Shown: one piece after another, positions 1 to 7,749 of the stretch
Numbering within the stretch: position 1 is the first letter of the stretch
Layout of the letters: every line of letters begins with the position of its first letter
From: Bradyrhizobium yuanmingense
Lineage (GTDB): Bacteria; Pseudomonadota; Alphaproteobacteria; Rhizobiales; Xanthobacteraceae
NCBI RefSeq assembly: GCF_900094575.1
Contig: NZ_FMAE01000007.1
Span: 434,001-498,000, forward strand
Length of the DNA stretch: 64,000 bases
Direction: 5' to 3'
The notes under the pieces: generated by a model
What the model saw: only the letters and a program-made list of their open reading frames with translations
Database searches by the model: none
Told to the model about the DNA's origin: nothing
Translations under genes and position numbers: made by a program

Positions 1-55
1 ATCGCCGGAGTCGTTCGGCCCCTCGAATTCACATGTATCTGGGTGGACAGTGGGA

Positions 56-2065
56 ATGCCGAAATTTCGTTTGCGGATCAGGGGACGCCTGTACGCAGGC
101 TTCATGGCCCTGGTGGCGGTCGGTCTCGTGATGGCGGTGGTTGCCGTCTGGAATTTGCGGGACGTGCAGGATCAGGTCGCAAGACAATCCGCCCTCTCGG
201 ACAGCACGGCGCGGGTGCTGGAGATATCGGCCCATCTGCAGGCGATTCAGCGGGCCAATTTGCGCTACGTCTACGACGGCAACGAGTCCGCAATGAAGGA
301 AGCGCAAGAGCGCGAGACCGCGGCGAGCGAGCTGCTCCGGGTCGGCGCTCAGGGGGCGCTCTCCGAGGAGCGGCGCGCGCTCTACAACGGCCTGATCGAC
401 GAGATCGCGAAAATGCGACGCCTGCGTGACAATCTCGGCGACGCCGTCAACGAGACGAGAACGGGCAAGGCGACGCTGCTGCCGAGTGGCGAGGACCTGG
501 CCACCAAGACGAACAAGCTCGTCGACGTGGCGCGCGCCGCCGTCGATGAAGATACCGCTTCCCTCGTCGCCGATCTCGAATCCCGAATCCTGCTCGTGAG
601 GATCGTAAATTGGCGTTTTCTGGCCCTTCGCGATGCGCAGGGCCCTGCGACCTTCAGGGCGAGCATCGACAGGGCATTACAACGGCTCGGGGCACTCGAA
701 AAGAGCCCGCAGGCGGCGGCGTTGCGCGCCACGCTGGCGCCGGTGAAGACCTCGCTTGAAACCTACAAGACGGCGTTCGAGACGACCTCCGCAGCGATGC
801 TTAAAGCGGACGAGATCTACCACAAGAGCCTCGCGCCCCTCATCGTCGACAGCATCGGCAAGCTCAAGGTGGCGGAAACGACGCTGAAGGAGGACTACCA
901 GGCATCGCGCACCACCGCCGAGGCCGTGATCGCGGGAACGACGACCGTGCAGGAGATCGCCGGCGGCCTTGCCATCCTGTTCGGAGGCATCGTCGCCTTC
1001 CTGATCGCCCGCAGCATCGTCGGTCCGCTGACCTCGATGACGCAGGCGATGGGGCGACTTGCCGGCGGCAATCTCGAGGTCGAGATTCCCGGCCGCGGCA
1101 GGGCCGACGAGATCGGCGACATGGCCAAGGCGATCCAGGTCTTCAAGGACAACATGATCGAGACCGAGAGCATGCGCGCCGAGCAGGCCGAACTCGAGGC
1201 GCGGCAGGCCGAGAACCGCAGGAAAGACATGGCCAGGCTCGCCGATCAGTTCGAGCAGGCCGTCGGCGAGATCGTCAACACGGTGTCGTCGGCATCGGGC
1301 GAGCTCGAAGCCTCCGCCGGCACGTTGACGACGACTGCCGCGCGCGCCCAGGACCTCTCGACGGAGGTCGCCAGCGCTTCGCAGGAGGCCTCGGCCAATG
1401 TGCAGGCGGTCGCCTCTGCGACCGAGGAGCTCTCCTCCTCGGTCTCCGAGATCGCCCGCCAGGTGCAGGAATCCGCCCGCATCGCCACCGAGGCTGTCGG
1501 TCAGGCGAGCCGGACCAACGAGCGCGTCGGTGCGCTCTCCAAGGCCGCCGCGCGGATCGGTGACGTGGTCGAGCTGATCAGCACCATTGCCGGCCAGACC
1601 AACCTCTTGGCGCTGAACGCCACGATCGAGGCGGCGCGTGCGGGCGAAGCCGGCCGCGGCTTTGCCGTGGTCGCTACCGAGGTCAAGGCGCTCGCCGAGC
1701 AGACGGCAAGGGCCACCGGCGAGATCGCCCAGCAGGTCTCCGGCATCCAGGCCGCGACCGAGGAGTCGGTCGGTTCGATCCGGGAGATCAGCGGCACCAT
1801 CGAGCGGCTGTCGGAGATCGCCTCGACGGTCGCCGCGGCCGTGGAGCAGCAGGGCGCGGCGACGCAGGAGATCTCCCGCAACGTCCAGCAGGCGGCCCAG
1901 GGCACGCAGCTCGTCTCGTCCAACATCGGCGACGTGCAGCGCGGCGCCTCCGAGACCGGCTCGGCCTCCTCGCAGGTTTTGTCGGCGGCGCGCTCGCTGT
2001 CGGCCGACAGCAACCGATTGAAGCAGGAAGTCGCCAAGTTCCTGAGCTCGGTCCACGCTGCCTGA
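56..2065 (+). CDS. Methyl-accepting chemotaxis protein
   Basis: This is a membrane chemoreceptor that would signal through CheA/CheW. The layout is a first transmembrane helix at about residues 12-32, a periplasmic helical sensor of roughly 270 residues, a second helix near residue 301-320, a HAMP linker, and a long cytoplasmic coiled coil. The highly conserved signalling tip is visible near residues 506-550 (QTNLLALNATIEAARAGE). The protein ends in FLSSVHAA and has no C-terminal pentapeptide tether for CheR. I chose the ATG at 56; a GTG at 50 in the same frame is an alternative that adds two residues. The ligand cannot be told from the sequence. No other che gene lies nearby, so it is an orphan receptor locus. 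Confidence 0.93.
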   Translation: MPKFRLRIRGRLYAGFMALVAVGLVMAVVAVWNLRDVQDQVARQSALSDSTARVLEISAHLQAIQRANLRYVYDGNESAMKEAQERETAASELLRVGAQGALSEERRALYNGLIDEIAKMRRLRDNLGDAVNETRTGKATLLPSGEDLATKTNKLVDVARAAVDEDTASLVADLESRILLVRIVNWRFLALRDAQGPATFRASIDRALQRLGALEKSPQAAALRATLAPVKTSLETYKTAFETTSAAMLKADEIYHKSLAPLIVDSIGKLKVAETTLKEDYQASRTTAEAVIAGTTTVQEIAGGLAILFGGIVAFLIARSIVGPLTSMTQAMGRLAGGNLEVEIPGRGRADEIGDMAKAIQVFKDNMIETESMRAEQAELEARQAENRRKDMARLADQFEQAVGEIVNTVSSASGELEASAGTLTTTAARAQDLSTEVASASQEASANVQAVASATEELSSSVSEIARQVQESARIATEAVGQASRTNERVGALSKAAARIGDVVELISTIAGQTNLLALNATIEAARAGEAGRGFAVVATEVKALAEQTARATGEIAQQVSGIQAATEESVGSIREISGTIERLSEIASTVAAAVEQQGAATQEISRNVQQAAQGTQLVSSNIGDVQRGASETGSASSQVLSAARSLSADSNRLKQEVAKFLSSVHAA

Positions 2066-2079
2066 CGTCTTGAAAGCAA

Positions 2080-2105
2080 GAGGCCACGCGGATGCGCGTG
2101 GCCTC
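2080..2105. terminator. Hairpin between convergent genes
   Basis: A perfect 11-bp stem (GAGGCCACGCG paired with CGCGTGGCCTC) with a 4-base loop lies between the stop codons of the chemoreceptor and the convergent glutathione transferase. There is no clear T tract on either side, so a bidirectional transcription stop is inferred from position and stem strength. Confidence 0.55.
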
Positions 2106-2119
2106 GAACAGCGGCGCGA

Positions 2120-2803
2120 TCAAGCCACCTTGGTGGTCATGTGCTTGAACATGTTGGCTCGCGCTTCGTCGTCCATCTCGGCCTTGAAGGTGAACTTGTC
2201 CTTCAGGGCGATGGCACGCGCCGCCGCCGGGCGCGCCGAGATCTCGTCGACCAGCCGCTTCACGTTCGGGTATCGCGCAAAGGCGTCGTCGCCGAGCTTG
2301 AACGGCACCATCCGCGCCCAGCCCCACATCGCCATGTCGACGATCGAATAGCTGTCGCCGACCATGTAGCGGCGGTCCTTCAGGTGAGCGTCGAGGATCT
2401 TGTAGTGGCGGTCGGTCTCGTACTGATAGCGGTTGTTGGCGTAGTCGTGGTTCTGGTCCTTCGGCGCAAAATGCTTGAAGTGCACGGCCTGACCCGAAAA
2501 CGGCCCGACGCCGCTCGCGACGAACATCAGCCAGGACAAGAGCTCGGCGCGGTTGGAGGGGAGGAATTTGCCGGTCTTCTCGGCGAGATAGAGCAGGATG
2601 GCGTTCGAATCGAACACGATGGTGCCCCCATCGTCGATCGCCGGCACCTTGCCGTTCGGATTGATCTTGAGGAATTCCGGCGTGAACTGCTCGCCCTTGC
2701 GGGTGTCGACCTTCACCGGCTCGTAGGGCAGGCCGGATTCTTCGAGATAGAGCGCGACCTTGGTCGGGTTCGGTGATCCATTGAAATAGAACTTGAGCAT
2801 CAA
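2120..2803 (-). CDS. Glutathione S-transferase family protein
   Basis: A 227-residue cytosolic GST. The N-terminal thioredoxin-like domain (about residues 1-82) carries the family signatures SPNPTKVALYLEE and NPNGKVPAIDDGGTIVFDSNAILLYL, where the conserved cis-Pro and the Glu/Asp-Ser glutathione-binding pair sit. The rest is the all-alpha C-terminal domain. The pattern resembles bacterial Ure2p/YfcG-like or nu-type GSTs, in which an Asn or Thr near the N-terminus (NPT here) replaces the catalytic Tyr or Ser; that assignment is my inference. Family members conjugate or reduce electrophiles with glutathione. The gene stands alone and is convergent with the chemoreceptor gene. Confidence 0.9.
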   Translation of the reverse strand: MMLKFYFNGSPNPTKVALYLEESGLPYEPVKVDTRKGEQFTPEFLKINPNGKVPAIDDGGTIVFDSNAILLYLAEKTGKFLPSNRAELLSWLMFVASGVGPFSGQAVHFKHFAPKDQNHDYANNRYQYETDRHYKILDAHLKDRRYMVGDSYSIVDMAMWGWARMVPFKLGDDAFARYPNVKRLVDEISARPAAARAIALKDKFTFKAEMDDEARANMFKHMTTKVA

Positions 2804-2928
2804 GCATCTCCCCGGTGTCTATATTGCCGCGCGCGGCCGCGGCCTCGTTGGGCGAGCCTGTCTTGCCTGAACCTCGCCCGAGAGAGCAACCGGCGAGTTT
2901 GCCGGGCGGTGTCTGCGCGGTACGCAGA

Positions 2929-3255
2929 TCAGGCGGCGTAACAGAGGCCGATTGCCGCCGCGAGGACCATGGCCGCGCCCACGGCCTCCAGCCGCAGGCC
3001 GAGCCGCGCGGCGAGATGCATGTCGGAGGCCCGTGCCGCGCGCTCCGACCCGCGCGCATAGCCGTGGACAATAACGTCGTGGTTGAAATTGTCGTGCGCC
3101 TCGTTGCTGCTGGCGAGCCCGACGCAGATCACGAGCACGCCGAACAGCGCCAGGCCGAAGAATCCGAGCAGCGCGATCAGGAACATCGGAAACATGCCGA
3201 TCAGGAAGATCGGCAGCAGCGGCACCAGCAGCAATGTCTCGGACTGTCGTCGCAT
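2929..3255 (-). CDS. Small membrane protein, unknown function
   Basis: I do not recognise a named family in this 108-residue protein. It has two adjacent hydrophobic segments at about residues 8-24 and 26-48 (rich in Leu, Phe, Ile and Gly), a hydrophilic stretch with HDNFNHDVIVHGYARGSERAARASDMH around 53-80, and a third hydrophobic segment at 90-107. A three-helix inner-membrane protein is the likely topology. The ribosome binding site ahead of the ATG at 3255 is weak. It reads away from the repeat at 3332-3435. The opposite strand also holds an open frame, but only this frame has a coherent hydrophobic pattern. Confidence 0.6.
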   Translation of the reverse strand: MRRQSETLLLVPLLPIFLIGMFPMFLIALLGFFGLALFGVLVICVGLASSNEAHDNFNHDVIVHGYARGSERAARASDMHLAARLGLRLEAVGAAMVLAAAIGLCYAA

Positions 3256-3331
3256 GGGAGCCCAACCGGTCAGGAGGGGGCTAGTCGGGCGAATCTAGTC
3301 CTGGTTGGCGCGGCTTTCAACTCACGCCGCT

Positions 3332-3435
3332 GTCATTCCGGGGCGCGCCTCTTGGCGCGAGCCCGGAATCCATTGGGCGGCATGGGACGTGGCTCGATGG
3401 ATTCCGGGTTCTCGCTTCGCGAGCCCCGGAATGAC
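3332..3435. repeat. Palindromic intergenic repeat, GTCATTCCGGGG family
   Basis: A roughly 104-bp imperfect inverted repeat opens with GTCATTCCGGGG and closes with CCCCGGAATGAC; inner arms carry GGAATCCAT / ATGGATTCC. Copies of the same family occur at 17609-17711, 30761-30861 and 34017-34133. No coding content is seen. The element lies between the small membrane protein gene and the end of ccrM and may act as a transcript-end structure. Confidence 0.9.
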
Positions 3436-3445
3436 GGTGGGAAAG

Positions 3446-4576
3446 CTACTCCGCCGCCATTCCCGCGCGGATCTCGGCGCGCAGCTCGTCGATCAGCTTG
3501 AGGCCCTTCCTGGTCTCGACGTGCCAGAAGGTCCAGCCGTTGCAGGCCTGCGCGCCTTGCGCCACCGCGCCGATCCGGTGGATCGAGCCGACCTTGTCGC
3601 CAAGCATGATGGCGCCGTCGGCGCGCACCAGCGCCCCTAACTTCTTCTTGGCGTCGAACAGCTTGGTGCCGGGCATGATCATGCCGCGCTCGATCAGCTC
3701 GGAGAACGCAACGCGCGGCGCCTCGCGCGCGGTCATGAACGGGGCAAGGCTTTCTTCCGGCAACGGTTCGACCTTGGCGATGCGCGCCTCGGCCGCCTTG
3801 GCGTAGGTCTTGTCGCGCTCGAAGCCGACATAGGAGCGGCCGAGGCGCTTGGCGACCGCGCCGGTGGTGCCGGTGCCGTTGAACGGGTCGATGACGAGAT
3901 CGCCGGGCTTGGACGAGGACAGCAGCACGCGCGCCAGCAGGCCTTCCGGCTTCTGTGTCGGATGCACTTTCTTGCCGTCGGCGCCCTTGAGGCGCTCCTC
4001 GCCGGTGCAGAGCGGAATCAGCCAGTCGGACCGCGCCTGCACATCCTCGTTGGCGGCCTTCAATGCCTCGTAGTTGAACGTGTAGCCCTTGGCCTTCTCG
4101 TCACGCGCGGCCCAGATCATGGTTTCGTGCGCGTTGGTGAAGCGGCGGCCGCGGAAATTCGGCATCGGATTGGTCTTGCGCCAGACGATGTCGTTCAGCA
4201 GCCAGAAGCCGAGGTCCTGCATGATGGCGCCGACGCGGAAGATGTTGTGATAGGAGCCGATCACCCAGATCGTCGCCGACGGCTTCATGGCGCGGCGTGC
4301 GGCGAGCAGCCAGGCGCGGGTGAAGTCGTCGTAGGCGGCAAACGAATCGAACTTGTCCCAGTCGTCGTTGACGGCATCGACATGGGATTCGTCGGGACGC
4401 TTGAGGTCGCCCTTGAGTTGCAGATTGTAGGGCGGATCGGCGAACACCAGGTCGACGCTGCCTGCCTGCAGCTTCGACATCTCGGCGACGCAATCACCGA
4501 CGATGATGCGATGCGAAGGGGACTCAAAATTTGTGCGGGGCGCCCTTGCAGACGCCCCGCGACGCGACTCTACCAT
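3446..4576 (-). CDS. ccrM: Cell-cycle DNA adenine methyltransferase CcrM (GANTC)
   Basis: A beta-class N6-adenine methyltransferase that methylates GANTC and, in alphaproteobacteria, links replication to transcription. Motif IV DPPY is at residues 47-50, the SAM-binding motif DPFNGTGTTG at 230-239, and the conserved SYHNIFRVG and NAHETMIWA blocks at 108-116 and 148-156. A C-terminal region of about 100 residues, typical of CcrM and needed for DNA recognition in the family, ends with HRIGAVAQGAQACNGWTFWHVE and the tail. The first 22 residues are extra relative to the Caulobacter protein as I remember it, so the real start could lie slightly downstream. GANTC sites cluster around the start, suggesting feedback by its own product. 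Confidence 0.95.
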   Translation of the reverse strand: MVESRRGASARAPRTNFESPSHRIIVGDCVAEMSKLQAGSVDLVFADPPYNLQLKGDLKRPDESHVDAVNDDWDKFDSFAAYDDFTRAWLLAARRAMKPSATIWVIGSYHNIFRVGAIMQDLGFWLLNDIVWRKTNPMPNFRGRRFTNAHETMIWAARDEKAKGYTFNYEALKAANEDVQARSDWLIPLCTGEERLKGADGKKVHPTQKPEGLLARVLLSSSKPGDLVIDPFNGTGTTGAVAKRLGRSYVGFERDKTYAKAAEARIAKVEPLPEESLAPFMTAREAPRVAFSELIERGMIMPGTKLFDAKKKLGALVRADGAIMLGDKVGSIHRIGAVAQGAQACNGWTFWHVETRKGLKLIDELRAEIRAGMAAE

Positions 4577-4595
4577 GACTCAAGTACTCTGACTC
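4521..4595 (-). promoter_or_regulatory. Cluster of four GANTC sites at the ccrM start
   Basis: GACTC occurs at 4521-4525, 4566-4570, 4577-4581 and 4591-4595 on the plus strand, so the methyltransferase's own target lies both in its leader and in its first codons. At about 64% GC I would expect roughly one GANTC per 300 bp. In Caulobacter the ccrM promoter is switched off by GANTC methylation; the same logic here is inferred. Confidence 0.6.
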
Positions 4596-4994
4596 AGGCG
4601 ACGCTGTCGGCGACGCGGGACCAAACAACCGACTGGCCGTTACATTGAAGGGGCAAAGTAAAAATCGACTTAACCAGCCGCTTTCGTGAGCACTCCTCGC
4701 ATCATCGTTCGCGCACACATTGCTGCGCGCATTCGCCTTGTTTTACAGTGCATTTCGTACTTGCGCGGTTCGCTGGAGCGATCGTGGCGGGAAAAAGGCT
4801 GTAAATTTCTCTCGGAAAAAACTGCTCGGCCCTCGGAAAAATTTGCTGGCATCGACAGGCTGTCGCACTAGGCAATTTTTGCCGGCCACGATATTGATAA
4901 AAGCAACGGAAATTTTACGTATGTGGCGCGTTGAGCTTTCGCGTTTCTGTGCGCCGTCGAAACTTGAATCAGGGACCCCAGAGGAAAGGCCGCC
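4577..4994. other. 418-bp divergent intergenic region
   Basis: This gap separates the leftward ccrM from the rightward metallopeptidase gene. It holds the two outer GANTC sites, a CtrA-like box at 4658-4673, and several AT-rich patches (around 4800-4850 and 4895-4920) that could hold promoters for both genes. I found no convincing gene; the open frames here have no homology pattern or ribosome binding site. Confidence 0.6.
4658..4673 (-). promoter_or_regulatory. CtrA-like box upstream of ccrM
   Basis: On the minus strand, the orientation of ccrM, the sequence reads TTAA-N7-TTTAC, against the CtrA consensus TTAA-N7-TTAAC, about 82 bp before the ccrM start. CtrA activates ccrM in Caulobacter. 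One position of the second half differs, so this is a candidate only. Confidence 0.35.
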
Positions 4995-5936
4995 ATGCGC
5001 TACGATGACTTCCGCCGCAGCGACGACATCGAGGATCGTCGCGACGAAGGTGGTGGCTTTGGCGGAGGCGGAGGCGGCGGGTTCGGCCTGCCGATGGGCG
5101 GTGGCGGGCTTGGCATCGGCACCATCATCATCCTCGGCCTGGTCGGCTACGCCTTCGGCATCGATCCCCGCATCCTGATCGGCGGCGCCGAGATCCTCTC
5201 CGGCGGCGGCCATGCGCCGACCTATCAGACCGATCGTCAGGCCTCCTCCGGCAAGCGCGGCGCGCCGACCGACGAGATGGGCAGCATGATCTCCGGCATC
5301 CTCGGCGAGCTCGACGATCGCTGGAGCGAGATCTTCCAGGCTAACGGCCAGTCGTACACCGGTCCGAAGATCGTGCTGTTCCGCAACGCCACCAATGGCG
5401 GCCGCTGCGGCATGGCGCAGTCGGCCATGGGGCCGTTCTATTGTCCGCCCGATCGGACCATCTTCCTCGACACCGCCTTCTTCCGCGAGGTCGAGACCCG
5501 CTTTCGCGGCTGCTCCGGCAAGTCGGCGTGCAATTTCACCACCGCCTACATCATCGCGCACGAGGTCGGCCATCACATCCAGAACCTGCTCGGCATCATT
5601 CCGCGCGTGACGCGGCTGCAGCAGCAGGTCGGCTCGAAGGCCGAGGCCAATGCGCTCCAGGTCAAGGTGGAGCTGCAGGCCGATTGTCTGTCCGGCGTCT
5701 GGGTCAACCGCGAGGCGAAGAAGCGTCCGAACTTCCTCGAGCCCGGCGACATCGAGGCCGCGCTGACCACGGCAAGCGCGATCGGCGACGACACGCTGCA
5801 ACGCCAGGCCACCGGCCGCGTGGTACCCGACTCCTTCACCCACGGCTCGGCGGCGCAACGCAAGCAATGGTTCATGATCGGCTACCAGCAGGGCACGGTC
5901 CAGGCCTGCAACACGTTCGGTGCGGGGGCGTTGTAA
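4995..5936 (+). CDS. Neutral zinc metallopeptidase, YpfJ family
   Basis: A 313-residue putative membrane-anchored zinc protease of the YpfJ/zinc_peptidase family. A glycine-rich acidic N-terminus (residues 1-40) precedes one transmembrane helix (about 40-56, GIGTIIILGLVGYAFGI). The periplasmic-type domain carries HEVGH at 189-193 as the zinc and catalytic motif, preceded by FLDTAFF and FTTAYIIA. Several Cys residues (138, 150, 173, 179) may form disulfides. The ATG at 4995 follows a strong AGAGGAAAGG ribosome binding site. Family members are widespread but their substrates are unknown. moaB follows after 35 bp and may be co-transcribed. Confidence 0.92.
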   Translation: MRYDDFRRSDDIEDRRDEGGGFGGGGGGGFGLPMGGGGLGIGTIIILGLVGYAFGIDPRILIGGAEILSGGGHAPTYQTDRQASSGKRGAPTDEMGSMISGILGELDDRWSEIFQANGQSYTGPKIVLFRNATNGGRCGMAQSAMGPFYCPPDRTIFLDTAFFREVETRFRGCSGKSACNFTTAYIIAHEVGHHIQNLLGIIPRVTRLQQQVGSKAEANALQVKVELQADCLSGVWVNREAKKRPNFLEPGDIEAALTTASAIGDDTLQRQATGRVVPDSFTHGSAAQRKQWFMIGYQQGTVQACNTFGAGAL

Positions 5937-5971
5937 CGCGTTAGCCCCGGAACGACGAGCGAGGGTGAAGA

Positions 5972-6535
5972 ATGGCCTCCATCGACGAATCCAAACAATT
6001 CATCCCGCTCAACATTGCGGTGCTCACGGTGTCCGACACGCGCGCGCTTGCGGACGACAAGTCCGGTCAGACCCTCGCCGATCGTCTCACCGCTGCGGGT
6101 CATCATCTTGCCGCGCGCGAGATCGTCACCGATGATGTCGAGGAGATCCGCGCTGTGATCCGCCGCTGGATCGCCGATAGCGGCATCGACGTCGTCATCA
6201 CCACCGGCGGCACCGGCTTTACCGGGCGCGACGTCACGCCCGAGGCGATCGAGCCGCTGTTCGAGAAGCGCATGGACGGCTTTTCGATCGCCTTCCACAT
6301 GCTGAGCCACGCCAAGATCGGGGCGTCGACGATCCAGAGTCGCGCCACCGCGGGCGTCGCGGGCGCAACCTACATCTTCTGCCTGCCGGGCTCGCCCGGC
6401 GCCTGCCGCGACGGCTGGGACGGCATCCTCGCAGCTCAGCTCGACTACCGCACGCGCCCCTGCAACTTTGTCGAGATCATGCCGCGGCTGGACGAGCATC
6501 TGCGCCGGCCAAAGGCGCAAGGCGCGACGGTGTGA
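5972..6535 (+). CDS. moaB: Molybdenum cofactor biosynthesis protein B
   Basis: A 187-residue MoaB/MogA-fold protein of molybdenum cofactor synthesis, which adenylylates molybdopterin or acts at the molybdate insertion step. LTVSDTR at 18-24 and TTGGTGFTGRDVTPEA at 77-92 are the pterin-binding signatures; LPGSPGACRDGWD lies near residue 138-150. The length fits MoaB. The start follows an AGGGTGAAGA ribosome binding site, and the gene sits 35 bp after the metallopeptidase gene. No other moa genes are in the window, so the rest of the pathway is elsewhere. Confidence 0.95.
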   Translation: MASIDESKQFIPLNIAVLTVSDTRALADDKSGQTLADRLTAAGHHLAAREIVTDDVEEIRAVIRRWIADSGIDVVITTGGTGFTGRDVTPEAIEPLFEKRMDGFSIAFHMLSHAKIGASTIQSRATAGVAGATYIFCLPGSPGACRDGWDGILAAQLDYRTRPCNFVEIMPRLDEHLRRPKAQGATV

Positions 6536-6550
6536 GTTCTTGCTTTTCTT

Positions 6551-6695
6551 CCCTTCTCCCCTTGTGGGAGAAGGTGGCGCGAAGCGCCGGATGAGGGGTT
6601 CTCTCCGCGCGCACCAATGCTTGTGGAGACATACCCCTCACCCAAGCGAGCTTGCGTTTGCTAGTTGACATGCCCTCTCCCGCAAGGGGAGAGGG
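6551..6695. repeat. Palindromic intergenic repeat, CCCTCTCCC family
   Basis: Composite inverted repeat: a short hairpin CTTCTCCCCTTGTGGGAGAAG at the left and CCCTCTCCCGCAAGGGGAGAGGG at the right, with ACCCCTC/GAGGGGT arms between them. Related copies lie at 9463-9485, 56501-56639 and 59847-59966. It fills the gap between convergent moaB and the MarR-GNAT gene and probably ends transcription from both. Confidence 0.85.
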
Positions 6696-6726
6696 CGCAG
6701 CAACGCGCATCTCGCTCGCTGCGAGA

Positions 6727-7686
6727 TCAGATATCCAGCTCCCACGTCTCGCCGACCAGGTCGGCACCGAAGCTGTGATGCGGCTCCGTCGCGACCAGCT
6801 TGAATCCCGCGCTTTGATAAATCCCGCGCGCAGCCACCAAAATGCTCTGCGTCCACAGCGTCATCTTGCTGTAGCCGCGCTCGCGGGCGCCCTGGATGCA
6901 TTGCTCGACGAGGGCGCGGCCGACGCCGAGGCCCCGTGCTTTCTTCTCAACCTGCAACAGGCGGAGTTTGGCGATCTCGTCCGTGGCCTTGACCAGGAAC
7001 ACCGAGCCGACCGGCTCGCCACCGACCTCCGCGATCCAGCAATGCTCGCGCGCGGCGTCGTAATTCCTGATGAACTGTGCGCAGATCTCGGCGACCAGCG
7101 CCTCGTAACTGATGTCCCAATTGTAGTCCGCGGCGTAGGCGGCAGCCTGCCGGGAGACGACCCAACCCATATCGCCGACGCGATGGCTACGCAGCATGAA
7201 AGAAGCGGGCGGGCTTCGGCGTTGCTCCAGCACGGCCTCGATCGTGGCCATCGCCTGCGTGAGCCGGGTCGCATCGCCAGGCGAAAGCTGAGCCAGCATC
7301 GCGGCGACCTCGTTTTGCGAGTTCAGGTTCAGCTTGGCGAAAGCCTGCCGGCCTTTGGCGGTCAGGCTGAGCTGGTACTGCCTGCGGTCCACGGGCAGCG
7401 GCTTTCGCGTGATCAGCCCCTTCTCGTCGAAGCTCTGGACGATGCGGCTGAGATAGCCGGGATCGAGACCGAGCTCGTGTCCGATCTCTTTTGCGGCAAG
7501 GTCGTCGCGATGGGCGAGCTCGTAGAGCACCCGCGCCTCGCTGAGCGAGAATGGACTCTTGCCGAGGTGCTGGTCGAGCACACCGAGCTTGCGGGTGTAG
7601 AAGCGGTTGAAGGCGCGAACCGCTGCGACGTGGTCGTCGGCAGCCTGTTCGGCCACGGCGCTTGACGGCAAAGCTTTCGATAGCAT
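6727..7686 (-). CDS. MarR-family regulator fused to GNAT acetyltransferase
   Basis: A 319-residue two-domain protein. Residues about 20-150 form a MarR-type winged helix (ELAHRDDLAAKEIGHELGLDPGYLSRIVQSFDEKGLITRKPLPVDRRQYQ region), and residues about 160-319 form a GNAT N-acetyltransferase whose acetyl-CoA motif is visible in KKARGLGVGRALVEQ. This fusion class is known in bacteria, but its acceptor substrate is generally unknown. The protein likely binds the two pseudo-palindromic sites at 7703-7736 directly upstream of its own start and so controls itself. The preceding gene at 7750 is on the same strand, so both could share a transcript, although the operators lie between them. Confidence 0.9.
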   Translation of the reverse strand: MLSKALPSSAVAEQAADDHVAAVRAFNRFYTRKLGVLDQHLGKSPFSLSEARVLYELAHRDDLAAKEIGHELGLDPGYLSRIVQSFDEKGLITRKPLPVDRRQYQLSLTAKGRQAFAKLNLNSQNEVAAMLAQLSPGDATRLTQAMATIEAVLEQRRSPPASFMLRSHRVGDMGWVVSRQAAAYAADYNWDISYEALVAEICAQFIRNYDAAREHCWIAEVGGEPVGSVFLVKATDEIAKLRLLQVEKKARGLGVGRALVEQCIQGARERGYSKMTLWTQSILVAARGIYQSAGFKLVATEPHHSFGADLVGETWELDI

Positions 7687-7702
7687 GGGATCACCTCGAT
7701 AT

Positions 7703-7736
7703 TTGCCATTGTCAATTGATTATTTGACATTGGCAA
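7703..7736. promoter_or_regulatory. Double operator ahead of MarR-GNAT gene
   Basis: Two 13-bp pseudo-palindromes of the form TTGNCANTGNCAA (TTGCCATTGTCAA and TTGACATTGGCAA) are separated by 8 bp, giving 21 bp between centres, or two helical turns. They are also inverted copies of each other. They lie 17-50 bp upstream of the MarR-GNAT start, the expected place for an autoregulatory operator. Confidence 0.7.
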
Positions 7737-7749
7737 GTATCTCGGCGCT

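Noticed and set aside
677..2056. A 459-residue open frame antisense to the chemoreceptor
   Set aside because: Arg- and Gly-rich shadow of a complete methyl-accepting protein on the other strand.
3332..3435. CRISPR array
   Set aside because: The repeats are single inverted elements scattered between genes, without regular spacers or cas genes.
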